Shown here piece after piece: positions 18,069 through 25,396 of a stretch of DNA of 52,974 nt (positions are counted from its first letter, which is position 1; each line of letters opens with the position of its first letter). The notes under the pieces are model-generated. The model made no database searches and was not told the DNA's origin. It saw only the letters and a program-made list of their open reading frames with translations. Source of the DNA: an uncultured Oribacterium sp. (GTDB lineage: Bacteria > Bacillota > Clostridia > Lachnospirales > Lachnospiraceae). A program made the position numbers and the translations under genes. The stretch spans positions 1 to 52,974 of the forward strand of contig CAAGKO010000019.1 of the NCBI GenBank assembly GCA_900770445.1, written 5' to 3'.

Positions 18069-18135
18069 GGGGACCCGGCTTAGATTTCACCGGTCTCGGA
18101 GTACTGTGCCTCCGTTGCCGCCCCCTCCGGGTCCC
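18069..18135. repeat. Dispersed palindromic repeat, member 4
   Basis: GGGACCCGG (18070-18078) and CCGGGTCCC (18127-18135) form the outer stem. Read on the minus strand, the interior is GGAGGCACAGTACTCCGAG, then ACCGGTGAAATCTAAGCC, matching the 17060 element at most positions. It lies between convergent genes, only 11 nt after the stop of the CYTH gene. Confidence 0.78.
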
Positions 18136-18146
18136 ATAGCAGAACT

Positions 18147-18665
18147 TCATGCCTGCTGCAGGCGCGTCGCTGCCCAGTAGGCCCCCATCGACTGGCCCGG
18201 CTGCTCGGTGACGTCGTCCGTCAGATACGCGCCGAGGCCGACCGAAGCCGGGTCGAAGTCCCGCGCCTCGTCCTCGCTTCCGAACTCGACTTCCGCATAC
18301 CAGAACTCGGTCGGTGCGCCCTCGTCTACATGATTCACTTCGAGCTGATGGCCATCCGGCAGCAGGTAGGTCCGGCGAAGCTTCGGGATCAGCGGCAGAC
18401 CGATGAGATCCTCGAGCTCGCGGAAGCGCGCCTCCTCGATCGGAAACTCGATTTCCTTCCGGCTGAGCCGTCCCTTCGACTTGAAGCAGAGGATGAACTC
18501 GTCCTTCAGCGGCACGCCCTCTCCCGACACCCGCAGCTTCTCCTCGCGGATCCGCACGGTCGGTCGCACCGACACGTAGCCCTGTCGCATCTCCTCTTCC
18601 TTCCGCAGCGGATAACCCTCCGGCCAGCCCTGCACCATCCACTTACGCTCGATTTCCATTCCCAT
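18147..18665 (-). CDS. CYTH-domain (triphosphate tunnel) protein
   Basis: This 172-residue cytoplasmic protein opens with the EIERKW signature of the CYTH superfamily and keeps alternating charged strands (VRIREEKL, FILCFKSKG, KEIEFPI, YAEVEF) that line the tunnel. Relatives hydrolyse inorganic triphosphate or, less often, make cAMP; bacterial ones in Bacillota are mostly triphosphatases. It lies 9 nt after the TauE-type gene and is probably co-transcribed with it. The exact substrate is not known. Confidence 0.86.
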   Translation of the reverse strand: MGMEIERKWMVQGWPEGYPLRKEEEMRQGYVSVRPTVRIREEKLRVSGEGVPLKDEFILCFKSKGRLSRKEIEFPIEEARFRELEDLIGLPLIPKLRRTYLLPDGHQLEVNHVDEGAPTEFWYAEVEFGSEDEARDFDPASVGLGAYLTDDVTEQPGQSMGAYWAATRLQQA

Positions 18666-18674
18666 ATCTCTACC

Positions 18675-19451
18675 TCAACTTAAAAACTGAAAGCCCATCA
18701 CGACGATGCCGAGGATCACCAGGATGACGCCGGTCGCCCGATTCAGGGTCTTCGCGGATGCCCGATTTGCGAAGACGGCGGCGATACGCGCCCAGATAAA
18801 GGTGAACACGATGCACAGCACCCAGGCGGTCACATCCGGCATGCCTCCGATCGCGAAGTGCGAAACCGCACCGGTCAGCGCCGTGAAGGTCATGATGAAG
18901 ACGCTGGTGCCCACGGCGGTCTTCAGCTCATAGCCGAGGACGGAGGTGAGGATCAGCAGCATCATCATACCACCACCGGCACCGATGAAGCCACAGATAA
19001 ATCCGATCAGGACACCGCAGAGGATGGACTGGATCGCCCGCTTCTTTGCGGACACGCCCTGCATGGACTCCTTCGTCGTCATGACCGGACGCACGATAAA
19101 CTTGATGCCGAGCAGGAAGGTCATGAAGACAGAGAAGCTCCCCATGGTCGCAGATGGTACGAGCGACGAAATATAGCTCCCGACGACGGTAAAAGTCAGC
19201 ACACTGATCATCATGATGATGCCGTTTTTGATGTCGAGATTTTTATTCTTTCCATAGGTATAGGCAGAGACCGCGCTCGCCAGCACATCCGATGAGAGCG
19301 CGATCCCGACAGCCATATACGGGTCCATGCCGAGGAAGGTGACGAGCATCGGTGTGATCACGGCAGCCGCGCTCATCCCCGCGAAACCGGTGCCGAGGCC
19401 GGCGCCCATGCCGGCGAAAAAGGTAACGATAATCGTAAAAAGAAGTGACAT
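18675..19451 (-). CDS. TauE/SafE-family sulfite/organic anion exporter
   Basis: This 258-residue protein has about eight hydrophobic segments and two repeats of the family motif (GLGTGFAGMSAAAVITPML near residue 18 and GFICGFIGAGGGMMMLLIL near residue 155). The family exports sulfite, sulfoacetate and related anions, though most members are uncharacterised. GGAGGCTTCATT precedes the start. It leads a two-gene unit with the CYTH protein; a functional link between the two is not obvious. Confidence 0.9.
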   Translation of the reverse strand: MSLLFTIIVTFFAGMGAGLGTGFAGMSAAAVITPMLVTFLGMDPYMAVGIALSSDVLASAVSAYTYGKNKNLDIKNGIIMMISVLTFTVVGSYISSLVPSATMGSFSVFMTFLLGIKFIVRPVMTTKESMQGVSAKKRAIQSILCGVLIGFICGFIGAGGGMMMLLILTSVLGYELKTAVGTSVFIMTFTALTGAVSHFAIGGMPDVTAWVLCIVFTFIWARIAAVFANRASAKTLNRATGVILVILGIVVMGFQFLS

Positions 19452-19581
19452 AATGAAGCCTCCATCGGGTCCAATCGACCCTCATCCTGTAAAATTCTGT
19501 GTCTATCTCGCATGATCATCGGACAAATGCCCGGATCATGCATCGTCGAAACGGTACGCATGTCCGTATCCGTGCGCTGCG

Positions 19582-20004
19582 TCATCCATCGATCTGAGCT
19601 ATATTTTTCTCCATCTGCATCAACGCCGCGCGAAACGTAGCGAGCGTCGGTTCATCGATGCCCTGGAGCAGTGTGTCGATAAACTGCGCCTGCACTGCGC
19701 GACCTTTCTCGACGATCGGTGCCGCCTTTTTCGTGAGCTTGAGCTCTACCTTCCGGCGGTCATGCACGACCTCGCAGCGTACGAGCAGTCCCTCCTGAAC
19801 CAGGCGATCGACGTTGATCGACACCAGGTTCGCCTTGATCCGGCGGATCTCCACGATATCCCGTGCGCTCTTGTACTCCGGATGATTCGCGAGAAACATC
19901 AGAATATCAAACGCCGTCTGCGGGATGTCGAGCTCATGGCAGAGCGCCTTACAGCTCTGCGTATATGCTCGAATGATCTTATCAGCAAAAGAAATGTCGA
20001 ACAT
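19582..20004 (-). CDS. MarR-family transcriptional regulator
   Basis: This 140-residue winged-helix protein matches MarR in length and layout, with the recognition region YKSARDIVEIRRIKANLVSINVDRL near residues 43-67 and the wing (LLVRCEVVHDRRKVELKLT) about 73-91. MarR proteins sense small molecules and usually control a neighbouring gene. It is divergent from the bile salt hydrolase gene across 283 nt that holds a perfect 14-bp inverted repeat, so it may control that gene, perhaps in response to bile acids; that is inference. GGAGGAATT precedes the ATG. Confidence 0.88.
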   Translation of the reverse strand: MFDISFADKIIRAYTQSCKALCHELDIPQTAFDILMFLANHPEYKSARDIVEIRRIKANLVSINVDRLVQEGLLVRCEVVHDRRKVELKLTKKAAPIVEKGRAVQAQFIDTLLQGIDEPTLATFRAALMQMEKNIAQIDG

Positions 20005-20047
20005 AATTCCTCCATTTTTGATTAATTCATTTTTGAACAGTCAGAGT

Positions 20048-20151
20048 ATAAAACGATTGTACGAAGATGTAAAGAGGGAGGCATGAAACCAACTGTTAAA
20101 TTTCTGTGAAACTATGGATTCTCCTGCCGCTGCGATCTACAATCGTTTTAT
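20048..20151. promoter_or_regulatory. 14-bp perfect inverted repeat between marR-type gene and bile salt hydrolase
   Basis: ATAAAACGATTGTA (20048-20061) is the exact inverse complement of TACAATCGTTTTAT (20138-20151), with 76 bp between. Two identical operator half-regions bound by the divergent MarR protein, or terminal repeats of a small inserted element, would both give this pattern. The interior shows no gene; an 8-codon frame behind GGGAGG has too short a spacing. Confidence 0.5.
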
Positions 20152-20159
20152 CATTTATC

Positions 20160-20228
20160 CGAGGCCGAACGTAAGGATTTTATCCTCCTGCACGCGTGGC
20201 GCACAGTACGTAAATACGTGCAGGCCTC
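20160..20228 (+). promoter_or_regulatory. Nested stem-loop leader before the bile salt hydrolase gene
   Basis: CCGAGG (20160-20165) can pair with CCTCGG (20223-20228), and inside it CCTGCACG pairs with CGTGCAGG directly next to the outer 3' strand. The structure lies 60 nt before the start codon. No T-tract follows. It may be a leader RNA or an extended regulator site; no known riboswitch class is recognised. Confidence 0.4.
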
Positions 20229-20287
20229 GGGCGACGTTTCATCGAACGTATATTTACAAACATTGGCGAAAGGAGTTTAAAGAGACG

Positions 20288-21274
20288 ATGTGTACAGCAG
20301 CAACCTATAAGACGAAGGATTTTTACATCGGCAGAACGCTCGATTATGAGTTTTCCTATGGTGAAGAGGTGACGGTCACGCCGCGAAACTATCCGTTCCG
20401 GTTCCGCCACGCCGGCGAGCTGAAGTCGCACTACGCGATCATCGGCATGGCCTTCGTGGCCGGCGGCTACCCGCTTTACTATGATGGCGTGAACGAAAAG
20501 GGCCTCGGCATGGCAGGTCTTAATTTCGTGGGCAATGCGGTCTATCAGGATGTCCTCCCGGATGCACCAACGGAGACCGATCAGGTCGCGCAGTTCGAAT
20601 TTATCCCGTGGATTCTCGCGCAGTGTGCGACGGTCGACGATGCGCGTACGAAGCTTGCGGCGCTTCGGCTCCTGAAAACCCCGTTCAGCGAGCAGCTGCC
20701 GGCAGCACAGCTCCACTGGATCATCGCAGACAGGGATGAGTGCATCGTCGTCGAGTCGATGGCGGATGGTCTTCATGTATATGATAACCCGGTCGGTGTC
20801 ATGACGAATAATCCACCGTTCCCGAGCCAGATGTTCGCCCTCAACAACTACCCTGGCGTTTCCCGGAAGCAGCCGGAGGCGACCTTCGCCGGTGCACTCC
20901 CACTTCAGGCCTACAGCCGTGGCATGGGCGGCCTGGGTATCCCGGGCGATCTGTCGAGTCAGTCCCGTTTCGTGAAGGTCGCTTTCACGAAGCTGAGCTC
21001 CATTTCCAAGGATGACGAGCGCTCCAGCGTGAGCCAGTTCTTCCATATCCTCGGCTCCGTCGACCAGCAGCGCGGCTGCTGTGAGGTTGCTGAAGACAAG
21101 TATGAGATCACGATTTACACCTCCTGCTGCAACGCAACGAAGGGCATCTACTACTACACGACCTACGATAATCACCAGATCCACGCCGTCGACATGCACC
21201 ACGAAGACCTCGACGGAAGCGAACTTCGCCGCTACCCGGTCGAACGCGAAGGCGAAGTAAAGTGGATGAACTAA
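20288..21274 (+). CDS. bsh: Bile salt hydrolase (choloylglycine hydrolase)
   Basis: This Ntn-hydrolase removes glycine or taurine from conjugated bile acids; related penicillin V acylases share the fold. With the start at 20288, Cys2 is the N-terminal nucleophile exposed after Met removal. The other active-site residues are all in place: Arg16 and Asp19 (GRTLDYE), Asn79 (AGLNF), Asn174 (MTNNPPF) and Arg227 (SQSRF). The 328-residue length and the segments YPLYYDGVNEKGLG and FFHILGSVDQQRG agree with clostridial enzymes. There is no signal peptide. A longer upstream frame would bury Cys2 and is rejected. AAAGGAG lies about 13 nt upstream, somewhat far. Confidence 0.92.
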   Translation: MCTAATYKTKDFYIGRTLDYEFSYGEEVTVTPRNYPFRFRHAGELKSHYAIIGMAFVAGGYPLYYDGVNEKGLGMAGLNFVGNAVYQDVLPDAPTETDQVAQFEFIPWILAQCATVDDARTKLAALRLLKTPFSEQLPAAQLHWIIADRDECIVVESMADGLHVYDNPVGVMTNNPPFPSQMFALNNYPGVSRKQPEATFAGALPLQAYSRGMGGLGIPGDLSSQSRFVKVAFTKLSSISKDDERSSVSQFFHILGSVDQQRGCCEVAEDKYEITIYTSCCNATKGIYYYTTYDNHQIHAVDMHHEDLDGSELRRYPVEREGEVKWMN

Positions 21275-21385
21275 GTCTCCGCCCATCCACTATGAAGCAC
21301 GTAAGTGGATAACTCGTTCCACTGTACCTGTACGCCGTTTTATAATACGAGGCGAGCTTCATATCACTTCAGAAAAATGAACACA

Positions 21386-21428
21386 AACAGCTCCCCGCGA
21401 TGAACCTCATCCATCGCGGGGAGCTGTT
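21386..21428. terminator. Strong hairpin after bile salt hydrolase
   Basis: A 17-bp perfect stem (21386-21402 with 21412-21428) encloses nine bases. It lies 111 nt after the hydrolase stop codon and between convergent genes, and probably ends its transcript; the T-tract is short (TGTTATTATG). Confidence 0.65.
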
Positions 21429-21458
21429 ATTATGTACAGAAGCTTTCACATCAAAGCA

Positions 21459-21484
21459 CAGGGCGCTGGAAATCCAGCGCCCTG
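21459..21484 (-). terminator. Hairpin after the GntP-type permease gene
   Basis: CAGGGCGCTGGA and TCCAGCGCCCTG form a perfect 12-bp stem with a 2-base loop, 26 nt after the permease stop on the minus strand. The sequence beyond it (TGTGCTTTG) is only weakly T-rich. Confidence 0.6.
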
Positions 21485-21510
21485 CGTGTATATCCATATG
21501 ATTCTGTGTA

Positions 21511-22854
21511 TCAATGCACGAAGATCAGTGACAGGATGAATACGACGATGATCGTCGTGACACCCATGACTGCCGTCATACCCGTCTGACACTTATATGC
21601 GTCCTTCGTATCCATGTCGGAGAACTGCGATACAACCCAGAAGTAAGAGTCATTGGCATGAGAAACCGTCATGGAGCCGGCACCGATCGCCATGATGACC
21701 AGTACCTTTGCGAGTGGAGATGTGAAGCCGAGGGCCGGCATCATCGGCGCAATCATCGCTGAGGTCGTGATCATCGCAACGGTGGATGCACCCATCGCGG
21801 TCTTCAGAAGTGCTGCGATGATGAACGGAAGGAACACGCCGACGCCGAGTCCGAGCAGGGATGCACTGAGTGCGTCCGCGATCGGAAGCTTCTGAAGGAT
21901 GGCACCGAAGGATCCGCCGGCACCGGTGATGGCCAGAATACCTGCAGAGTTGGTAACGCCCTCGGTGATCCACTTCAGTGCGTTCTCCTTTTCACTCTTC
22001 GGAATCAGCGTCATGGAAAGGAACACACCGATGATCAGCGCGATAACCGGATTACCGATGAAGGAGACGAAGGTCTTCACGGCACCGGAACCGAATGGTG
22101 CGCTCGGGAAATCGCCGACGGACTTCAGTGCGATCAGGATGATCGGAAGAAGAATCGGGGAGAAACTGTGCAGTGCACCTGGCAGCTGACCGTACTTCTC
22201 CATCAGCTCATCGACGGTATACTCCGGATTCGCCGGGATATCGATCTTGCTGGAAACCTTGTTGGCATATACCAGTGCCGAAGCCACGGCCGGAATGGAA
22301 ACCAGAAGGCCGACGAGAATAGTGAGTCCGAGGTCTGCCTCCAGTGTGCCCGCCATCGCAATCGGTCCCGGTGTCGGCGGTACCAGACAGTGGGTCGCAT
22401 AGAGACCACCGGACAGGGCCGTCGCCATCACTGCGAGGGAAATGTTACTGCGGTTTGCCAGTGCCTTCGAAATCGGGCTCAGAATAACGAAACCGGAATC
22501 ACAGAATACCGGGATACCGGTGATGTAACCGGTGATACCCATCGTCAGCACGCTTCGATCCTTGCCGACGAGCTTCAGAATCGAATTTGCCATCGTCAGC
22601 GCTGCACCGGTCTTCTCCAGGATGGTGCCGATGATGGTACCACAAAGGATGACGATACCGATGCTTGCGAGGATATTACCGAAGCCGCTCTTCACGGTAT
22701 CGATGACCTCGCCCGCCGGAATACCACATACCAGACCGACTAAAATCGCAATCACCGTCAGCACCAGGAACGGGTGCATGTTGAACTTTGAAATCGCGAT
22801 GACCATACAGACAACGGCTAAAAATATAACGCCAAAAATAAATAAACCAGACAT
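21511..22854 (-). CDS. GntP-family gluconate/organic acid permease
   Basis: This 447-residue permease has about 12 hydrophobic segments. Family motifs include GYITGIPVFCDSGFVIL near residue 105, HCLVPPTPGPIAMAG about 153 and VSHANDSYFWVV near the C-terminus. GntP proteins import gluconate, glycerate or other sugar acids with protons. I choose the second ATG (22854) because AGGAGG is seven bases before it and only one base before the first. It follows a CdaR-type regulator, so a sugar acid such as glycerate or a sugar diacid is the likely substrate. Confidence 0.92.
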   Translation of the reverse strand: MSGLFIFGVIFLAVVCMVIAISKFNMHPFLVLTVIAILVGLVCGIPAGEVIDTVKSGFGNILASIGIVILCGTIIGTILEKTGAALTMANSILKLVGKDRSVLTMGITGYITGIPVFCDSGFVILSPISKALANRSNISLAVMATALSGGLYATHCLVPPTPGPIAMAGTLEADLGLTILVGLLVSIPAVASALVYANKVSSKIDIPANPEYTVDELMEKYGQLPGALHSFSPILLPIILIALKSVGDFPSAPFGSGAVKTFVSFIGNPVIALIIGVFLSMTLIPKSEKENALKWITEGVTNSAGILAITGAGGSFGAILQKLPIADALSASLLGLGVGVFLPFIIAALLKTAMGASTVAMITTSAMIAPMMPALGFTSPLAKVLVIMAIGAGSMTVSHANDSYFWVVSQFSDMDTKDAYKCQTGMTAVMGVTTIIVVFILSLIFVH

Positions 22855-22875
22855 TTTCATACCTCCTTTTATTTT

Positions 22876-24126
22876 TTAAAAATTCTGGTTCCAGTACTCC
22901 AGCAGCAGCCGAACATAGAATTCCCGCACAAACGCCGTATCCTTTTCGATTCCCAGAAGCTGGTATAGTCGCTTCATCCGATACAGCAAGGAATTCTTAT
23001 GCAGGTGCAGCCGTTCCGAAGCGCTGGTTGCACTCCCATTTTCCTCGTAGTAGCACTCCGCCGTGTGTAGAAGCAGTTCGGCCTGCTTCTCCCCCTCCTG
23101 CAGCAGCCGCTCCGCCATCTCCCGGACGGCCCGATCGCCGCCATAGCTGATGAAGCGTCCCAGCAGATACCGCATCCTGCACGAATGCTCTTCGAGATTC
23201 TGAATCTCCCCTCCCTTCATCTCTTTCATCATCATCACTTCACGCATACCTTCCGGTATTTCGTTCATCGTTTTACATATACCGCTGATGACGGTCCGCC
23301 AGCCAGGATGCGAGCGGATTTCCGCGATCAGCTTCCCGATACGATTCTGACCGTTCCGTTCATCCAGCTGCTCCCGTCCGAAGCGCCGTCCAATGTCTCC
23401 TCCAGGTGGCGTTGCCTCTGCGTCATCATGGCCACTATGTTCATGTGTCAGCCACTCTCCACCGGATTTCTCCGAAGCGTCGCTCAGCAGAATTACATAG
23501 CTCTGCTTATAAAAGCCAAATACATCGCGCTGTCGGTCCAGAATCCCCTTCCATACCAGCGACTGAACCGCATGGGACAGTGACTCTACATATTCATCCG
23601 TGCTTTCCGTGGTCTCCGGATAAATCAGGATGACCCGATACGGAAAGGCGAGATGCACATCCAGAAAATCGCAGAGCTGCTGTACCTTTTCGCGTTGCGT
23701 CTCATCGCCCAGTATGAGCGAGCGAAGCAGTTGCGTGCCGATCTCCGATTCCATTTTCTGTTTCTGTACCATTTGGAACTGTGCAAACTGCTGTGATACA
23801 TACACGCAGAGCAGATTAGCTGTATCCCGAACCTCCGCCTCATCGCCGAACATTCCGACGACACCGATCATCTCATCCTCGAGATAAATCGGCATATTGT
23901 AGCCCTCACGTGCACCCGGATACACTGCCAGATTCTCTTTTCGAACCAGCACCGGCTTTCCGGTCGCCAGCACCTCTGCGGCGCCCTGATGAAAGGTGCC
24001 GATGCGGTTCTTTTCCGTCGACGCGATGATGATCGCGTTCGTATCCATGATATTGATCGTACGATGCCCCACCAGCGCCGACGTCGCTTCCACGAAATCC
24101 TGGGCCATCGTTGCTATTTCTTTCAT
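22876..24126 (-). CDS. CdaR-family sugar diacid regulator
   Basis: This 416-residue regulator has an N-terminal diacid recognition domain (about residues 1-135, with HRTINIMDTNAIIIAST and YNMPIYLEDEMIGVVG). A middle GGDEF-like degenerate region follows, then a C-terminal PucR-type HTH (ASERLHLHKNSLLYRMKRL, near 375-393). In Escherichia coli CdaR activates glucarate and glycerate genes. Here it sits between an MBL-fold protein and a GntP permease, 15 and 21 nt away, and probably activates the operon. A stretch near residues 225-250 is hydrophilic and poorly conserved. Confidence 0.9.
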   Translation of the reverse strand: MKEIATMAQDFVEATSALVGHRTINIMDTNAIIIASTEKNRIGTFHQGAAEVLATGKPVLVRKENLAVYPGAREGYNMPIYLEDEMIGVVGMFGDEAEVRDTANLLCVYVSQQFAQFQMVQKQKMESEIGTQLLRSLILGDETQREKVQQLCDFLDVHLAFPYRVILIYPETTESTDEYVESLSHAVQSLVWKGILDRQRDVFGFYKQSYVILLSDASEKSGGEWLTHEHSGHDDAEATPPGGDIGRRFGREQLDERNGQNRIGKLIAEIRSHPGWRTVISGICKTMNEIPEGMREVMMMKEMKGGEIQNLEEHSCRMRYLLGRFISYGGDRAVREMAERLLQEGEKQAELLLHTAECYYEENGSATSASERLHLHKNSLLYRMKRLYQLLGIEKDTAFVREFYVRLLLEYWNQNF

Positions 24127-24141
24127 GTCACGCTCCGAAAT

Positions 24142-24963
24142 TTACAGGAACAGGCAGTCGCCTGCGCCGAGGTAGCAGTGCTGGATATCCGAATGGGCGT
24201 CCAGCATCTCCTGAAGCAGTTCGCCGGAACAGTGGTTGAAGCCGATCAGACGGACACCCATGGCCTTCATCTCATCCAGCGTCTTTTCGATGCGCGGCCG
24301 GTCTGCCTCTACGAGGTGCGTACCGCCGAAGACCGCATATACCGGTCGGTGGAAGCGCGTCTGCACCGACTTCAGAATATTGAGGATGCCCGGGTGGCTG
24401 CACCCCACGATGACGACGAGCCCCTCCGGGCGCGTCAGCACGAGACAGATTTCATCCGAGAAATCATCCTGCTTCCAGCCATCTTGATTTCGGAGCACGA
24501 AGCGCTTCGGAATCGTCTCGAAATCATGCGTCCGCTGGAATCCACCAACGACATAGCAGTCGTCCTCCAGCTTCATCATCTCACGACAGACGCGATGATC
24601 GATCCGACGCTCCTCCAGCCAGCGCTCATCGAAGCTGCAGCCGAGGTACGTCGCCTTCATCCCATCAAACGCATACTTTTCCTCGAAGTAACCGTCCCCC
24701 GTAATCAGCGGGCAGCTCAATCCACCCGCAAAAAAGTACGGATATCCAGCGCCATGGTCGTAGTGCCCATGACTTCCGACGGCGTAATCGATCGATTTGA
24801 GATCTACGTTCAGCTTTACTGCATTGTCATACGCAGCCCGACCGGCACCGAAATCGAAGAGAATCTTCGTCGTCCCGGTGTCCAGCAGAAACGACAGCCC
24901 ATGCTCAGCCGTCAGTGCCTTCTGCTCGCTTCGGTGGTTATCCATGATTGCGGTCAGCTTCAC
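24142..24963 (-). CDS. MBL-fold metallohydrolase
   Basis: This 273-residue protein has the metal-binding motif SHGHYDHGAG near residue 65, and later GCSHPGILN and GFNHCSGE, as in the RFAP-synthase-like branch of the metallo-beta-lactamase fold. Several clostridial relatives are called dihydropterin methyl-ribofuranosyl-aminobenzene phosphate synthases, but that role is unproven. I choose GTG 24963 because GGAGG lies seven bases upstream; a TTG at 24990 is less likely. It leads the operon with the CdaR-type regulator and GntP permease. The link to sugar-acid metabolism is unexplained. Confidence 0.82.
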   Translation of the reverse strand: MKLTAIMDNHRSEQKALTAEHGLSFLLDTGTTKILFDFGAGRAAYDNAVKLNVDLKSIDYAVGSHGHYDHGAGYPYFFAGGLSCPLITGDGYFEEKYAFDGMKATYLGCSFDERWLEERRIDHRVCREMMKLEDDCYVVGGFQRTHDFETIPKRFVLRNQDGWKQDDFSDEICLVLTRPEGLVVIVGCSHPGILNILKSVQTRFHRPVYAVFGGTHLVEADRPRIEKTLDEMKAMGVRLIGFNHCSGELLQEMLDAHSDIQHCYLGAGDCLFL

Positions 24964-25145
24964 ATCCACACCTCCATTTTCAGTTGTCAATTCACGATCT
25001 GTTCTGATAGCTCTATTATCGCACTTTCGGGGATGGCTTTCATTGTGCTGCAGTACAAATTATGACGCCGTTTTTTAGTGAAAACTGCAAATAGTTGTGC
25101 TGCTTTTATTTTCTGTAACAAAACGACGCATTAAAGGCGCTGGCT

Positions 25146-25312
25146 TCTCTTATGGTTTTCATCTTTTTCAAGGTCTATCTCTCCGACACCGGCCTGCTGA
25201 CGCATATGTGCGGCCTGCACTATCGCAATCCGCTTCTCCGAGCTCAATTTCGGATGGCAGGACCGGCTCTACTCGATCCCACTCTACGCCGCCTGGTGCA
25301 TCTGATGCTCCG
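25146..25312 (+). pseudogene. Remnant of a DUF4143-type AAA ATPase gene
   Basis: One frame reads FFKVYLSDTGLLTHMCGL, close to the conserved core before the C-terminal domain of DUF4143 ATPases. A second frame, about 65 nt on, reads NFGWQDRLYSIPLYAAWCI and stop, which is the usual end of the family. The two are in different frames and most of the gene is missing, so this is a decayed scar. The remainder of 24964-25396 holds only upstream sequence of the MBL gene and the terminator at 25325. Confidence 0.55.
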
Positions 25313-25324
25313 ATCAGCATAACG

Positions 25325-25353
25325 AAAAGGCTCTCCGCGATGGAGAGCCTTTT
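25325..25353. terminator. Bidirectional terminator at the end of the Liv/CE4 cluster
   Basis: AAAAGGCTCTCC and GGAGAGCCTTTT form a perfect 12-bp stem with a 5-base loop. It lies 44 nt after the last gene of the minus-strand cluster and also follows the pseudogene on the plus strand. Confidence 0.8.
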
Positions 25354-25396
25354 CTAAAATCAGCGAACTTTTTGCGTTCCGTAATCCAAAGTAGAA

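Noticed and set aside
20180..21286. A 368-codon minus-strand frame over bile salt hydrolase
   Set aside because: The hydrolase on the plus strand has every active-site residue; the antisense frame matches nothing.
21511..22860. The first ATG (22860) as the GntP start
   Set aside because: AGGAGG would be only one base from it. The second ATG at 22854 has a seven-base spacing.
25097..25357. An 86-codon plus-strand frame
   Set aside because: It is in a different frame from the DUF4143 pieces found in the same stretch and shows no motif or ribosome-binding site.
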